Assembly: GCA_014860445.1 (NCBI GenBank) | Contig: JACZJT010000008.1 | Coordinates: 108,883-172,882, forward strand | Direction: 5' to 3' | Length of the DNA stretch: 64,000 nt | DNA from: Burkholderiales bacterium | GTDB lineage: Bacteria > Pseudomonadota > Gammaproteobacteria > Burkholderiales > SG8-39 | In this document: positions 9,874-17,379 of the stretch, piece after piece | Layout of the letters: each line of letters begins with the position of its first letter | Position numbering within the stretch: position 1 is the stretch's first letter | Made by a program: the position numbers and the translations under genes | The notes under the pieces: generated by a model | The model's input: the letters and a program-made list of their open reading frames with translations, nothing else | Database searches by the model: none | What the model was told of the DNA's origin: nothing

Positions 9874-9877
9874 TTTG

Positions 9878-9909
9878 AAATTCTAAGGTAGTAAAATTCT
9901 AAGGTAGTA
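9878..9909. repeat. Perfect 16-bp tandem direct repeat
   Basis: AAATTCTAAGGTAGTA occurs at 9878-9893 and again at 9894-9909 with no spacer, just after the BY-kinase stop codon. It is AT-rich compared with its surroundings. It could be a binding-site pair or a slippage duplication; nothing decides between them. Confidence 0.6.
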
Positions 9910-10015
9910 TACGTTTTAGTCGATCTTCGCGAGCCGGATGTCGGTCGCGGGATCTCTCCCGACGGGTCAGCAGTGAGTCTGGCCCATGCCGCCGAGCCGG
10001 ATCTGGGCCCCAACC

Positions 10016-10498
10016 ATGAGTCAGACCAAGCACCAGGAGGAGCAGGGCACCGAAGCGGCCGAACCTCGTGTGCGCAAAGGCTGGGAATTATTCTGGCGAA
10101 TTATCGCCGGACTCATATTGCTGGTCATCGCCTGGGTAGCCTGGGTGGCGTATCAGATCATGCCCAGATCCGTAGTGACACCCATGGCCTACGCGACGAA
10201 GGTCAGGCCCATCGGAATACAAACCCCTAACGGCGTTGCAGCGCCGTCGACGCCGGCGCCATCGGTCGTGCCGGCCGCGCCGCCGTCTGCGGCGGACGCT
10301 GCAACGATTGCGCCGTCGCGGACCGCCCCCGTGGAAACCCGGGAGGATTCTGACAAGAAGGAAGGGCTCAGGCTCGCAACCGAAATCTCCCTCCCGCGAG
10401 CCGAGAAACTAGGGACAGCGGCTACGCAGGAAACCAAACCGGGCGGTGCACCCGCGGCCCCTGCGGCAGTCGGCGCAGCGGGAAAAGCCCGGCCCTAG
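10016..10498 (+). CDS. Small membrane protein resembling the N-terminus of MshN
   Basis: The 160-residue product has a charged cytoplasmic start, one membrane helix (about residues 28-48, ending AWVAYQIMPRSVVT), and a Pro/Ala-rich periplasmic tail. The helix region matches the MshN-like protein at 29891-31057, which has AWVVYQIYPRPVVT at the same place. A second short match follows after the Pro/Ala linker (GLRLATEISLP here, MLKLATEIGTP in MshN). The TPR repeats of MshN are absent. I take it as a shortened MshN paralogue; its function is unknown. An upstream in-frame ATG at 9986 is possible, but ATG 10016 gives the conserved topology. Confidence 0.65.
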   Translation: MSQTKHQEEQGTEAAEPRVRKGWELFWRIIAGLILLVIAWVAWVAYQIMPRSVVTPMAYATKVRPIGIQTPNGVAAPSTPAPSVVPAAPPSAADAATIAPSRTAPVETREDSDKKEGLRLATEISLPRAEKLGTAATQETKPGGAPAAPAAVGAAGKARP

Positions 10499-10552
10499 AC
10501 CGATACGCGGTAGCGGGCGCGTTTCCCGCTTGTTCGAACTCTGGGAATCATT

Positions 10553-12376
10553 TTGCTTCCACGCATTCCGGCGCACATCAGCCTGGTTCTTGTCGGGGCG
10601 ATGTTCCTGCTGCCGTTCCTGAACCCCTACCACTATTTTCCGCTGACCAATTTTTATACGGAGTGGCTGGCGCTCGCATTCGGCCTGGCCGCCCTCGCGC
10701 CGTTGTCCGTGAAGCGTTTTTGGGACGTGGTCGAAATCCCGAAACTGGCGCTCTGGTTGCTGGCGTTTGCCGCGTTGCTGATGCTGCAATTGGTCTGGGT
10801 AGACATCGCGTATCCGGAGCTGTCGCTGCTGGGCGCGCTCTATGTTATTTGGGCGGCGTGGCTGGTCTGGCTGGGGCGCGTGCTCACAAAATCCTGCGGC
10901 CTGGAAAAGATTACGCTCTGGCTGGCCGCACTGCTTGTTATCGGCGGGCTGCTGAATTCGGCAGCGGCGGTATTGCAATTTTACGGCATCGACTCGCTGC
11001 TCGACCCTGTGATCGCCCGATTGGGCGCGGACAAGGGTGGGGCATACGGCAATTTCGGACAGAACAATCACTTCGCCGACTATGTCACGCTCGCATTGTT
11101 ATCCGCGCTTTACCTGCGCATCAAGGGGTGGCTGACCGGGCCTGCCACACTGGTCTGCGCCGGAATTTTCCTTTATGCCTTGTCTCTGTCCGGTTCGCGC
11201 ACCACCTGGCTCTATCTGCTGGCGGCGCTCGCGCTGAGCCTCTGGTTTCGCACGCAATCCGACTCGCCGAGGCTGCGCAAAGCGGCACTGGCGATCGCGA
11301 TATTGTTGCCCCTGTTCGCCCTGGTGCAGTACGCGATGTCCAGCCATGGGCTGGCAGTCCGGCCCGCACTGCCGGGCGCGGCCTACCTACCGGTTACGCC
11401 GATCGATCGCTTCAGAGAGGAAATGGCGCACGGCCTGTTGCCGCAGACCGGGGGGTCGGCCCTGGGCACGCGTCTCTATATGTGGCACCAGGCCCTGCTG
11501 ATGTGGTCCAGGTCGCCGCTGCTGGGCGTCGGCTTCGGCCAGTACGCGGGTGTCTTTTTCGAGCAGGCCTCCGAACTGTCCCGCTACCACATCTCACACT
11601 ACGATCGAAATTCGCACAACGCGCTGATGAATTTGCTCGCTGAAACCGGGCTCATCGGTGCGGGCCTGGTGTGTGCCGGACTGGGCTCCTGGTTATGGGG
11701 ACTGCGTCGTCGCTTCGCCGTGAGCGCCGAATCCTGGTGGATGCTGTGCCTGCTGTCGGTGCTGTTCCTGCACAGCATGGTCGAGTATCCCCTGTGGCAC
11801 GCCGACTTTCTCGGCGTCGCGGCGATTCTGCTCGGCATGGGCAGCGAACGCTGCCTGCGCCTGCAGCTTACGGCCTTGTCGCGCTTTGCATTTCCGGTGA
11901 TGGTGGCGGCCGGCGTTTTCGCGCTGGGCAGCGTGCTCCATGCATATCGCGACCTGGAACTCGCGATGTACCCGCCGGTGCTGCCCAAGAACAGGCAGGA
12001 GATCGTTGAACGCAACGAGGCCTTGCTGAAACTGCACCGGGATACGCTGCTCGCCCCCTATGTCGAACTCACCTATGCGGGCATTATCGTTGCCAATCGC
12101 AACAACCTTCAGGACAAACTCGCCTTGAACCGGCGCGTACTGCGCCTGCTGCCGGCACCGGAATTGGTGTACAGACAGGTACTGCTGCTGGGGTTGAACG
12201 GCGAGCGCGACGCCGCCTTGCTGCAGCTGGATCGCGCGGCGGCGGTGTTCCCGGAGCGGCTGAACGGGTTCGTGACGGAAGTGGAAAAAGCGGCGCAAGA
12301 CGAGCACGACGCATTCGACGAGATCGCGAAGCGGGCCAGGGAGAAGCTAAAGCAGGTTGACAGAAACGTAGGGTAA
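10553..12376 (+). CDS. PglL/Wzy-family O-oligosaccharyltransferase or polymerase
   Basis: This 607-residue multi-spanning protein belongs to the O-antigen ligase/polymerase superfamily. Its start (about residues 20-40, PFLNPYHYFPLTNFYTEWLA) matches the conserved N-terminal region of PglL-type protein O-glycosylases, and the C-terminal soluble part fits the Wzy_C_2 domain of such proteins. The conserved central loop has GFGQYAG and a His-rich HNALMNLLAETGLIG stretch. PglL enzymes move lipid-linked glycans onto pilins in the periplasm, and this gene sits directly before the MSHA locus. Glycosylation of those pilins is therefore a reasonable inference; polymerisation of the BY-kinase polymer is the alternative. 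The frame begins at TTG 10553; an internal ATG follows near 10601. Confidence 0.85.
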   Translation: MLPRIPAHISLVLVGAMFLLPFLNPYHYFPLTNFYTEWLALAFGLAALAPLSVKRFWDVVEIPKLALWLLAFAALLMLQLVWVDIAYPELSLLGALYVIWAAWLVWLGRVLTKSCGLEKITLWLAALLVIGGLLNSAAAVLQFYGIDSLLDPVIARLGADKGGAYGNFGQNNHFADYVTLALLSALYLRIKGWLTGPATLVCAGIFLYALSLSGSRTTWLYLLAALALSLWFRTQSDSPRLRKAALAIAILLPLFALVQYAMSSHGLAVRPALPGAAYLPVTPIDRFREEMAHGLLPQTGGSALGTRLYMWHQALLMWSRSPLLGVGFGQYAGVFFEQASELSRYHISHYDRNSHNALMNLLAETGLIGAGLVCAGLGSWLWGLRRRFAVSAESWWMLCLLSVLFLHSMVEYPLWHADFLGVAAILLGMGSERCLRLQLTALSRFAFPVMVAAGVFALGSVLHAYRDLELAMYPPVLPKNRQEIVERNEALLKLHRDTLLAPYVELTYAGIIVANRNNLQDKLALNRRVLRLLPAPELVYRQVLLLGLNGERDAALLQLDRAAAVFPERLNGFVTEVEKAAQDEHDAFDEIAKRAREKLKQVDRNVG

Positions 12377-12529
12377 GTTCAGGATTTGTCTATAAAAGGT
12401 GGATTGGGGAACCTAGGGAGCCCAATATTCGCCGGTGCCGCTGTTTCGGTGGCTTGTTTTTCAGTGCCGCCCTGCCGCTTCATAGTTCTAAAGATTCTGT
12501 TTCCGGCTTGTCCGGTCGAGGACGCACAG

Positions 12530-14230
12530 ATGGCTAGGCCAGAGAAAGTTCGCATTGGTAACCTGCTCGTGCAGGAAAAGGTGATTTCGCAGGAACAGCT
12601 GGTTTTGGCGCTGGAGCAGCAAAAGCGCAGCGGTCGCAAGCTGGGCCGGGTGCTGATCGAAAACGGCTTCGTCACCGAGGAAGCCATCTCCGAGGCGCTG
12701 GCCACGCAACTCAGGATTCCCTACCTCAATCTCAAGTTCTACAACGTCAATCTTTCGGTGGCGCGCATACTTCCGGAAATGCAGGCGCGGCGTTTTCGCG
12801 CCCTGCTGCTGGAGGACAAGACCAGCACCTACCTGGTGGCGATGGCCGATCCCACGGACCTGTTTGCGTACGATGAAATCGCGCGCCTGCTGAAACGCGA
12901 TATCGAGCTGGTTCTGGTCAACGAGAACCAGGTGCTCGAAACCATAGACCGCATCTACCGGCGCACCGAGCAGATCACCGATCTCGCGCGCGAACTGGGC
13001 GCGGACATGGCGGAGGTCGTGGATTTCGGCGAACTTTCCGTCGAGCCGGGCGCAGAGGATGCGCCGGTGGTAAAGCTGCTGCAGACCATGTTCGAGGACG
13101 CGGTCCAGGTGAACGCATCCGACGTTCATATCGAGCCGCAGGAGCGCTTGCTGCAGATCCGCTTTCGCATCGACGGCATGCTGCAGCTGCAGACTGAATC
13201 CGACATGAAGATCGCTCCCGCGCTGGTGCAGCGCGTCAAACTGATGTCGGGACTGGACATCTCCGAAAAGCGCCTTCCGCAGGACGGGCGTTTCAACGTG
13301 CGCATAGGAGAACGGCGCGTCGACGTGCGCATATCGACCATGCCCACGCAATATGGCGAATCGGTGGCGATGCGCCTGCTCAGCCGCACCACCGATGTGC
13401 AGGGCCTGGATGGGCTGGGGATGCCGCCGCAATTGCTGGCGCGCCTGCAGCAGATCATCAGGCGCAGCACGGGCATGGTGCTGGTGACCGGACCGACCGG
13501 CAGCGGCAAGACCACCACGCTGTATGCCGCGCTCAATGAAGTGAACACGATCGACAAGAAGATCATTACCGTCGAGGATCCGATCGAATACCGTCTGGCC
13601 GGACTGAACCAGGTGCAGATCAACGAGAAGATCGACCTGAGTTTCGGGCGCGTCTTGCGCGCTGCCTTGCGCCAGGATCCGGACATCATCCTCGTGGGCG
13701 AAATGCGCGATCCGGAGACGGCGCAGATCGGCATGCGCGCCGCGCTCACCGGCCACATGGTGTTCTCCACGCTGCATACGCGCGATGCGGCCAGCACCCC
13801 GATCCGCCTGGTGGACATGGGCGCGCCACGCTATATGGTGGCATCTTCCCTGCAGGCGGTGATTGCGCAGCGCTTGGTGCGGATCAACTGCCCCAGCTGC
13901 GCCGAGCCCTATCAGCCATCGGAGAAGGAAATGCAGTGGTTGCAGGGAATAGAGCGCGACGACGGCAAGCCGAACGCGATGATGCGAGGGCGTGGCTGCC
14001 AGTTTTGCCATCTCACAGGCTATGCGGGGCGAACCGGCGTATACGAAATGCTGGAAATGGACGCTGCGCTCACAGCGGCAGTCAATCGCGAGGACACGAC
14101 TGAATTTTCCGAACTCGCCGTCAGCCATATGGCGGGACGGAGCATGCGCCATCACGCGGGTCAACTGGTGCTTGCGGGCAAGACGACCCTGGCCGAGGCG
14201 ATACGCGTGAGTTCCGAACTCGAGGACTGA
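12530..14230 (+). CDS. mshE: MSHA pilus assembly ATPase MshE
   Basis: The 566-residue GspE/PilB-type ATPase powers pilus extension at the cytoplasmic face. The N-terminus is a classic MshEN c-di-GMP-binding domain. Two 24-residue motifs start RIGNLLV and KLGRVLI, are separated by five residues (KRSGR), and each ends in a Gln. The ATPase core has Walker A GPTGSGKTTT (about residue 320), an Asp box, Walker B DIILVGEMRDPET and a His box (STLHTRDA). The zinc-binding pairs CPSC and CQFC lie near the C-terminus. ATG 12530 is chosen because it places the MshEN domain at residue 8. It overlaps mshG by one base. Confidence 0.95.
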   Translation: MARPEKVRIGNLLVQEKVISQEQLVLALEQQKRSGRKLGRVLIENGFVTEEAISEALATQLRIPYLNLKFYNVNLSVARILPEMQARRFRALLLEDKTSTYLVAMADPTDLFAYDEIARLLKRDIELVLVNENQVLETIDRIYRRTEQITDLARELGADMAEVVDFGELSVEPGAEDAPVVKLLQTMFEDAVQVNASDVHIEPQERLLQIRFRIDGMLQLQTESDMKIAPALVQRVKLMSGLDISEKRLPQDGRFNVRIGERRVDVRISTMPTQYGESVAMRLLSRTTDVQGLDGLGMPPQLLARLQQIIRRSTGMVLVTGPTGSGKTTTLYAALNEVNTIDKKIITVEDPIEYRLAGLNQVQINEKIDLSFGRVLRAALRQDPDIILVGEMRDPETAQIGMRAALTGHMVFSTLHTRDAASTPIRLVDMGAPRYMVASSLQAVIAQRLVRINCPSCAEPYQPSEKEMQWLQGIERDDGKPNAMMRGRGCQFCHLTGYAGRTGVYEMLEMDAALTAAVNREDTTEFSELAVSHMAGRSMRHHAGQLVLAGKTTLAEAIRVSSELED

Positions 14231-15468
14231 TGCCCCATTTTGCCTACAAAGGGAGAAACGCCAGAGGCGAACTGGTCACGGGGGTGCTCGAGGACGAGGA
14301 TAGCGGCGCCGTCGCAGACCAGTTGGTCAATAGCGGGATTTCGCCGACCGAAATCGCGCTGACCTCTGCCCCCAGCACGGGAAGCACCAATTCACGGTTC
14401 ACGCGCCTGTTTGCACCGCGCATTACGCTGAACGACAGACTGTTGTTCAGCCGCCAAATGTATACCTTGCTCAAATCCGGCGTACCCATCATGCGCGCGC
14501 TGGCGGGGTTGCAGGAGGCCGCCAAGAGTGTCGCCATGGCCAAGGTGCTGCAGGAGCTGCGCTCCAGCCTGGACAGCGGACGCGATCTCAGCTCGTCAAT
14601 GCGCCGCCATCCAGAAGTGTTTTCGCAGTTTTTTGTGAGCATGGTGCGCGTGGGCGAGATGTCGGGCAGCCTGGAAGAGATCTTTCTGCGGCTTTTCAAT
14701 CATCTCGAATTCGAGAAGGAGATGAAGGAGCGCGTGCAGCAGGCCTTGCGCTACCCGGCTTTTGTGATGGTGGCAATGGGGGTCGCCCTCGTAATCGTGA
14801 ATCTGCTGGTGATCCCCGCTTTCGCGAAATTGTTCGCAGGACTCAAGACAGCATTGCCGCCGATTACGCAGATGCTGATTGGCTTCTCCAATTTCATGGT
14901 GCATTACTGGCCGGTATTGCTGGCCATGGGCATAGCCGCGATTATCGGTTTTCGCATCTATACCACCACACCGAGCGGACGTTACAACTGGGACAAACTC
15001 AAACTTCGGCTGCCGCTCGCGGGCTCGATCATCGAGAAAGTCACGCTGGCCAGATTCGCGCGCAGTTTTTCCATCTCGCTGAAAAGCGGCATGTCGATGG
15101 TGCAGACCTTGGCGGTGCTGTCCCAGGTGGTCGACAATTCCTATATCGCGCAGCGCATCGATCAAATGCGCGAAGGGGTTGAGCGCGGCGAGAGCGTGCT
15201 GCGAACGGCGCGGGCCACCGGTGTGTTTACGCCGATTGTTTTGCAGATGGTGGCGGTGGGCGAAGAGACTGGCGAGCTCGACGACTTGATGCGCGAGGTC
15301 GCGGACATGTACCAGCGGGAGATCGATTACGAACTCAAGTCGCTTTCGGCCAACATCGAGCCGATCATGATCACCTTCCTGGGCGTTATGGTCCTGATCC
15401 TGGCGCTGGGCGTGTTCCTCCCCATGTGGGATCTGGGCCAGGCTGCGTTCGGGCATCGGGGTGGATAA
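14230..15468 (+). CDS. mshG: MSHA biogenesis inner-membrane platform protein MshG
   Basis: The 412-residue product is a GspF/PilC-family polytopic protein with two T2SSF domains, each starting with a conserved segment (FSRQMYTLLKSGVPI and FARSFSISLKSGMSM). It has three membrane helices, and the C-terminus LGVFLPMWDLGQAAF is typical of the family. It forms the membrane platform on which MshE acts. The start follows the mshE stop directly (overlapping by one base), so translation is coupled. Confidence 0.95.
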   Translation: MPHFAYKGRNARGELVTGVLEDEDSGAVADQLVNSGISPTEIALTSAPSTGSTNSRFTRLFAPRITLNDRLLFSRQMYTLLKSGVPIMRALAGLQEAAKSVAMAKVLQELRSSLDSGRDLSSSMRRHPEVFSQFFVSMVRVGEMSGSLEEIFLRLFNHLEFEKEMKERVQQALRYPAFVMVAMGVALVIVNLLVIPAFAKLFAGLKTALPPITQMLIGFSNFMVHYWPVLLAMGIAAIIGFRIYTTTPSGRYNWDKLKLRLPLAGSIIEKVTLARFARSFSISLKSGMSMVQTLAVLSQVVDNSYIAQRIDQMREGVERGESVLRTARATGVFTPIVLQMVAVGEETGELDDLMREVADMYQREIDYELKSLSANIEPIMITFLGVMVLILALGVFLPMWDLGQAAFGHRGG

Positions 15469-16009
15469 GGTGCGTCACACCTTGATGTCGCATCGTCGAG
15501 GCCCGGATGCGGGCTTCACGCTGTTCGAACTGGTTGTGGTCGTCTGCGTCGTGTCCGTCATGGCGTACTTCCTGCTCGATCGCATGCAGGGATACAAGGA
15601 GGGCGCCGAAAAAGCGTCGATGCAACAAACTGCGGCGGCAATCAAGAGCGCCCTGCAGATGCGCGTCGCCGCCTACATGATCGAAGGTCGTGATAAGCAG
15701 ATAGAAATGTTGCGTCTCGAAAACCCGGTCGGCTGGCTGCAGGAACATCCTGATAATTACGCCGGCGAGTTCTACTCGGATGCCTACGCGCGCGTCAAGC
15801 CGGGCAGCTGGTATTTCGATCTTTCCAGTCGGGAATTCATTTATGTCCCCAGGCTCAGCGCCAATTTCGTACCCGGGCCCGATGGCAGAAAGTGGGTGCG
15901 TTACCGGGTGAAGATAGAGTATGACGAAGTGCAGGAGAAAGACGCGCCGCCGCGTAAGGTGCTCAGTGCGGTCAATTTTTTACCGGTCGCCCGATTTACA
16001 TGGTTTTAG
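15461..16009 (+). CDS. mshF: MshF-like minor prepilin
   Basis: The 182-residue product starts at GTG 15461 or, nine residues in, at ATG 15485. A type III prepilin leader ends with G before FTLFELVVVVCVVSV, including the Glu at +5. The remaining sequence is unlike the major pilins. It contains YFDLSSREFIYVPR and has no disulphide loop. Its place after mshG corresponds to mshF in known MSHA loci; similarity beyond position and leader is weak, so the symbol is by position. It overlaps mshG by eight bases. Confidence 0.75.
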   Translation: MDKVRHTLMSHRRGPDAGFTLFELVVVVCVVSVMAYFLLDRMQGYKEGAEKASMQQTAAAIKSALQMRVAAYMIEGRDKQIEMLRLENPVGWLQEHPDNYAGEFYSDAYARVKPGSWYFDLSSREFIYVPRLSANFVPGPDGRKWVRYRVKIEYDEVQEKDAPPRKVLSAVNFLPVARFTWF

Positions 16010-16226
16010 GCGATCGATTCAATTCTCTTGGATTTGTGGCTTACCGTACAGACCTGAGGCCGGCGTTGTCGTATCAGGGCACAGGACCGGTGTGAAAAGG
16101 CGCTAACGAGCGTGAATTCGCGTTTCTGCGTTTGTGAAAGAGTGTGGATTGGAGAGTTTTTTATTGCAAGACAAAGGGATATGGACTAGTCTTAACAACA
16201 TTGTACTAGGCGAAAAGGAGCATGAA

Positions 16227-16685
16227 ATGTTCAAGAAGCAATCGGGTTTCACCTTAATTGAATTGATCGTGGTGATCGTAATTCTCGGGATTCTGGCCGC
16301 GACGGCCCTGCCCAAGTTCATGGGTATTCAAAGCGGCGCCAGACTGTCCACGCTGCAAGGCGCGCGCGGGGCGGTGGCGTCCGCAATGAACATCGCGTAT
16401 GCGACGCAGGCGTCGCTGGGGCTGGCCTCCAACGTGGGTATCACGCTGGACGGGGTCTCGATTGCCATGGTCAACGGCTATCCCTCTTCCGCCTCGCCGG
16501 CAGGGTCGAGCATCTACGCCGCGGCAGGCCTGTCTGCTGAATACACGGTAGTCAGCCCGAGCGCGACCTCGCTCACAATCGCTGTGGTTAACGCGCCTAC
16601 GCCGAATGGATGCGCATTTTCCTATGTTGCGGCGACCGCGACGACTCCGCCAGTCGTAGGTACGATTGTGCAATCTGGTTGCTGA
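16227..16685 (+). CDS. mshB: MSHA major-type prepilin, first copy
   Basis: The 152-residue type IV prepilin has leader MFKKQSG before FTLIELIVVIVILGILAATA. The body includes GARGAVASAMNIAYA and ends in a Cys-bounded loop (Cys at NGC and at the last residue). ATG 16227 is preceded by AAGGAG with six bases spacing, a strong ribosome site; an earlier in-frame ATG lacks support. By direct alignment about 80 percent of residues equal the next gene. The position matches mshB, but the near identity makes both look like MshA. The upstream gap 16010-16226 shows no convincing promoter. Confidence 0.9.
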   Translation: MFKKQSGFTLIELIVVIVILGILAATALPKFMGIQSGARLSTLQGARGAVASAMNIAYATQASLGLASNVGITLDGVSIAMVNGYPSSASPAGSSIYAAAGLSAEYTVVSPSATSLTIAVVNAPTPNGCAFSYVAATATTPPVVGTIVQSGC

Positions 16686-16698
16686 CGGAACAACGAGC

Positions 16699-16730
16699 GC
16701 GCGGGCACCGCGAAAGTAGGGTACCCGCGC
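16699..16730 (+). other. RNA hairpin between the two pilin genes
   Basis: Bases 16699-16709 (GCGCGGGCACC) pair with 16720-16730 (GGTACCCGCGC) in an 11-bp stem with one mismatch and a 10-base loop. No T-run follows, so it is more likely an mRNA-stabilising or processing hairpin than a terminator. Confidence 0.55.
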
Positions 16731-16752
16731 CAGAAAAATTTAGTGTGAGGGT

Positions 16753-17217
16753 ATGACGGTGAAAAAAGCACAGTCTGGTTTTACATTGATCGAATTGATC
16801 GTGGTGATCGTGATTCTGGGAATACTGGCTGCGACGGCCTTGCCCAAGTTCATGGGCATTCAGAGCGGAGCGAGAGCGTCCACCCTTAATGGGGCGCGCG
16901 GGGCCGTTAGCTCCGCAATGAACATCGCTTATGCCGCGCAGGCTTCCCAGGGGCTGGGATCCAACGTGGGGATTACGCTGGACGGTATTTCGATCGCCAT
17001 GGTCAATGGCTACCCAGCGTCCAATACACCGGCGGGCTCGAGCATCTACGCGGCTGCGGGCCTGACTGCGGAATATACAGTCGTCAGCCCGAGCGCGGCG
17101 TCGGTCACGATTACCGTGGTGAACGCGCCGACGCAAGCGAGTTGCAGTTTCGTCTACTCGGCAGCTACAGCGACCCTGCCCGCGCGCGTAAGCGCGGCTA
17201 CGACCACCGGTTGTTGA
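16753..17217 (+). CDS. mshA: MSHA major prepilin, second copy
   Basis: The 154-residue prepilin has leader MTVKKAQSG before FTLIELIVVIVILGILAATA, and the same body as the preceding gene with substitutions mainly in the last 40 residues. The two cysteines (ASC and the terminal GC) should close the D-loop. It is taken as the main pilin because a strong terminator lies just behind it. GTGAGGGT precedes the ATG as ribosome site. Both copies start their mature part with Phe, needed for prepilin peptidase processing, but no peptidase gene is in the window. Confidence 0.92.
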   Translation: MTVKKAQSGFTLIELIVVIVILGILAATALPKFMGIQSGARASTLNGARGAVSSAMNIAYAAQASQGLGSNVGITLDGISIAMVNGYPASNTPAGSSIYAAAGLTAEYTVVSPSAASVTITVVNAPTQASCSFVYSAATATLPARVSAATTTGC

Positions 17218-17302
17218 TGCTGGCGGTGCTTGCAGCTATAGGGTGAATGAAGTAGTGCTGAGCGGTTGAGCCGCGCCCGGGGATGGACGCCAGGCGAAAG
17301 AG

Positions 17303-17335
17303 GCAGAATCGGGCGTCCGGTTCTGCTTTTTTTTT
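17303..17335 (+). terminator. Rho-independent terminator after the pilin genes
   Basis: Bases 17303-17312 pair with 17317-17326 in a 10-bp stem (one T-G wobble) around a GCGT loop, followed by nine T residues at 17327-17335. This is the best terminator in the window. It should end most pilin transcripts and leave only read-through for the large downstream gene. Confidence 0.9.
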
Positions 17336-17379
17336 GGTGCCTCGGAAGGATGTGCCGTGCCGCTACCATCAAAGATCGC

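Noticed and set aside
12488..14164. A 558-codon minus-strand frame opposite mshE
   Set aside because: Antisense of a well-identified ATPase; no family signature and an unlikely His/Arg composition.
17266..17379. Upstream start for the MshQ-like protein at 17266
   Set aside because: The frame would translate through a 10-bp terminator hairpin and T-run; a start downstream of it is required.
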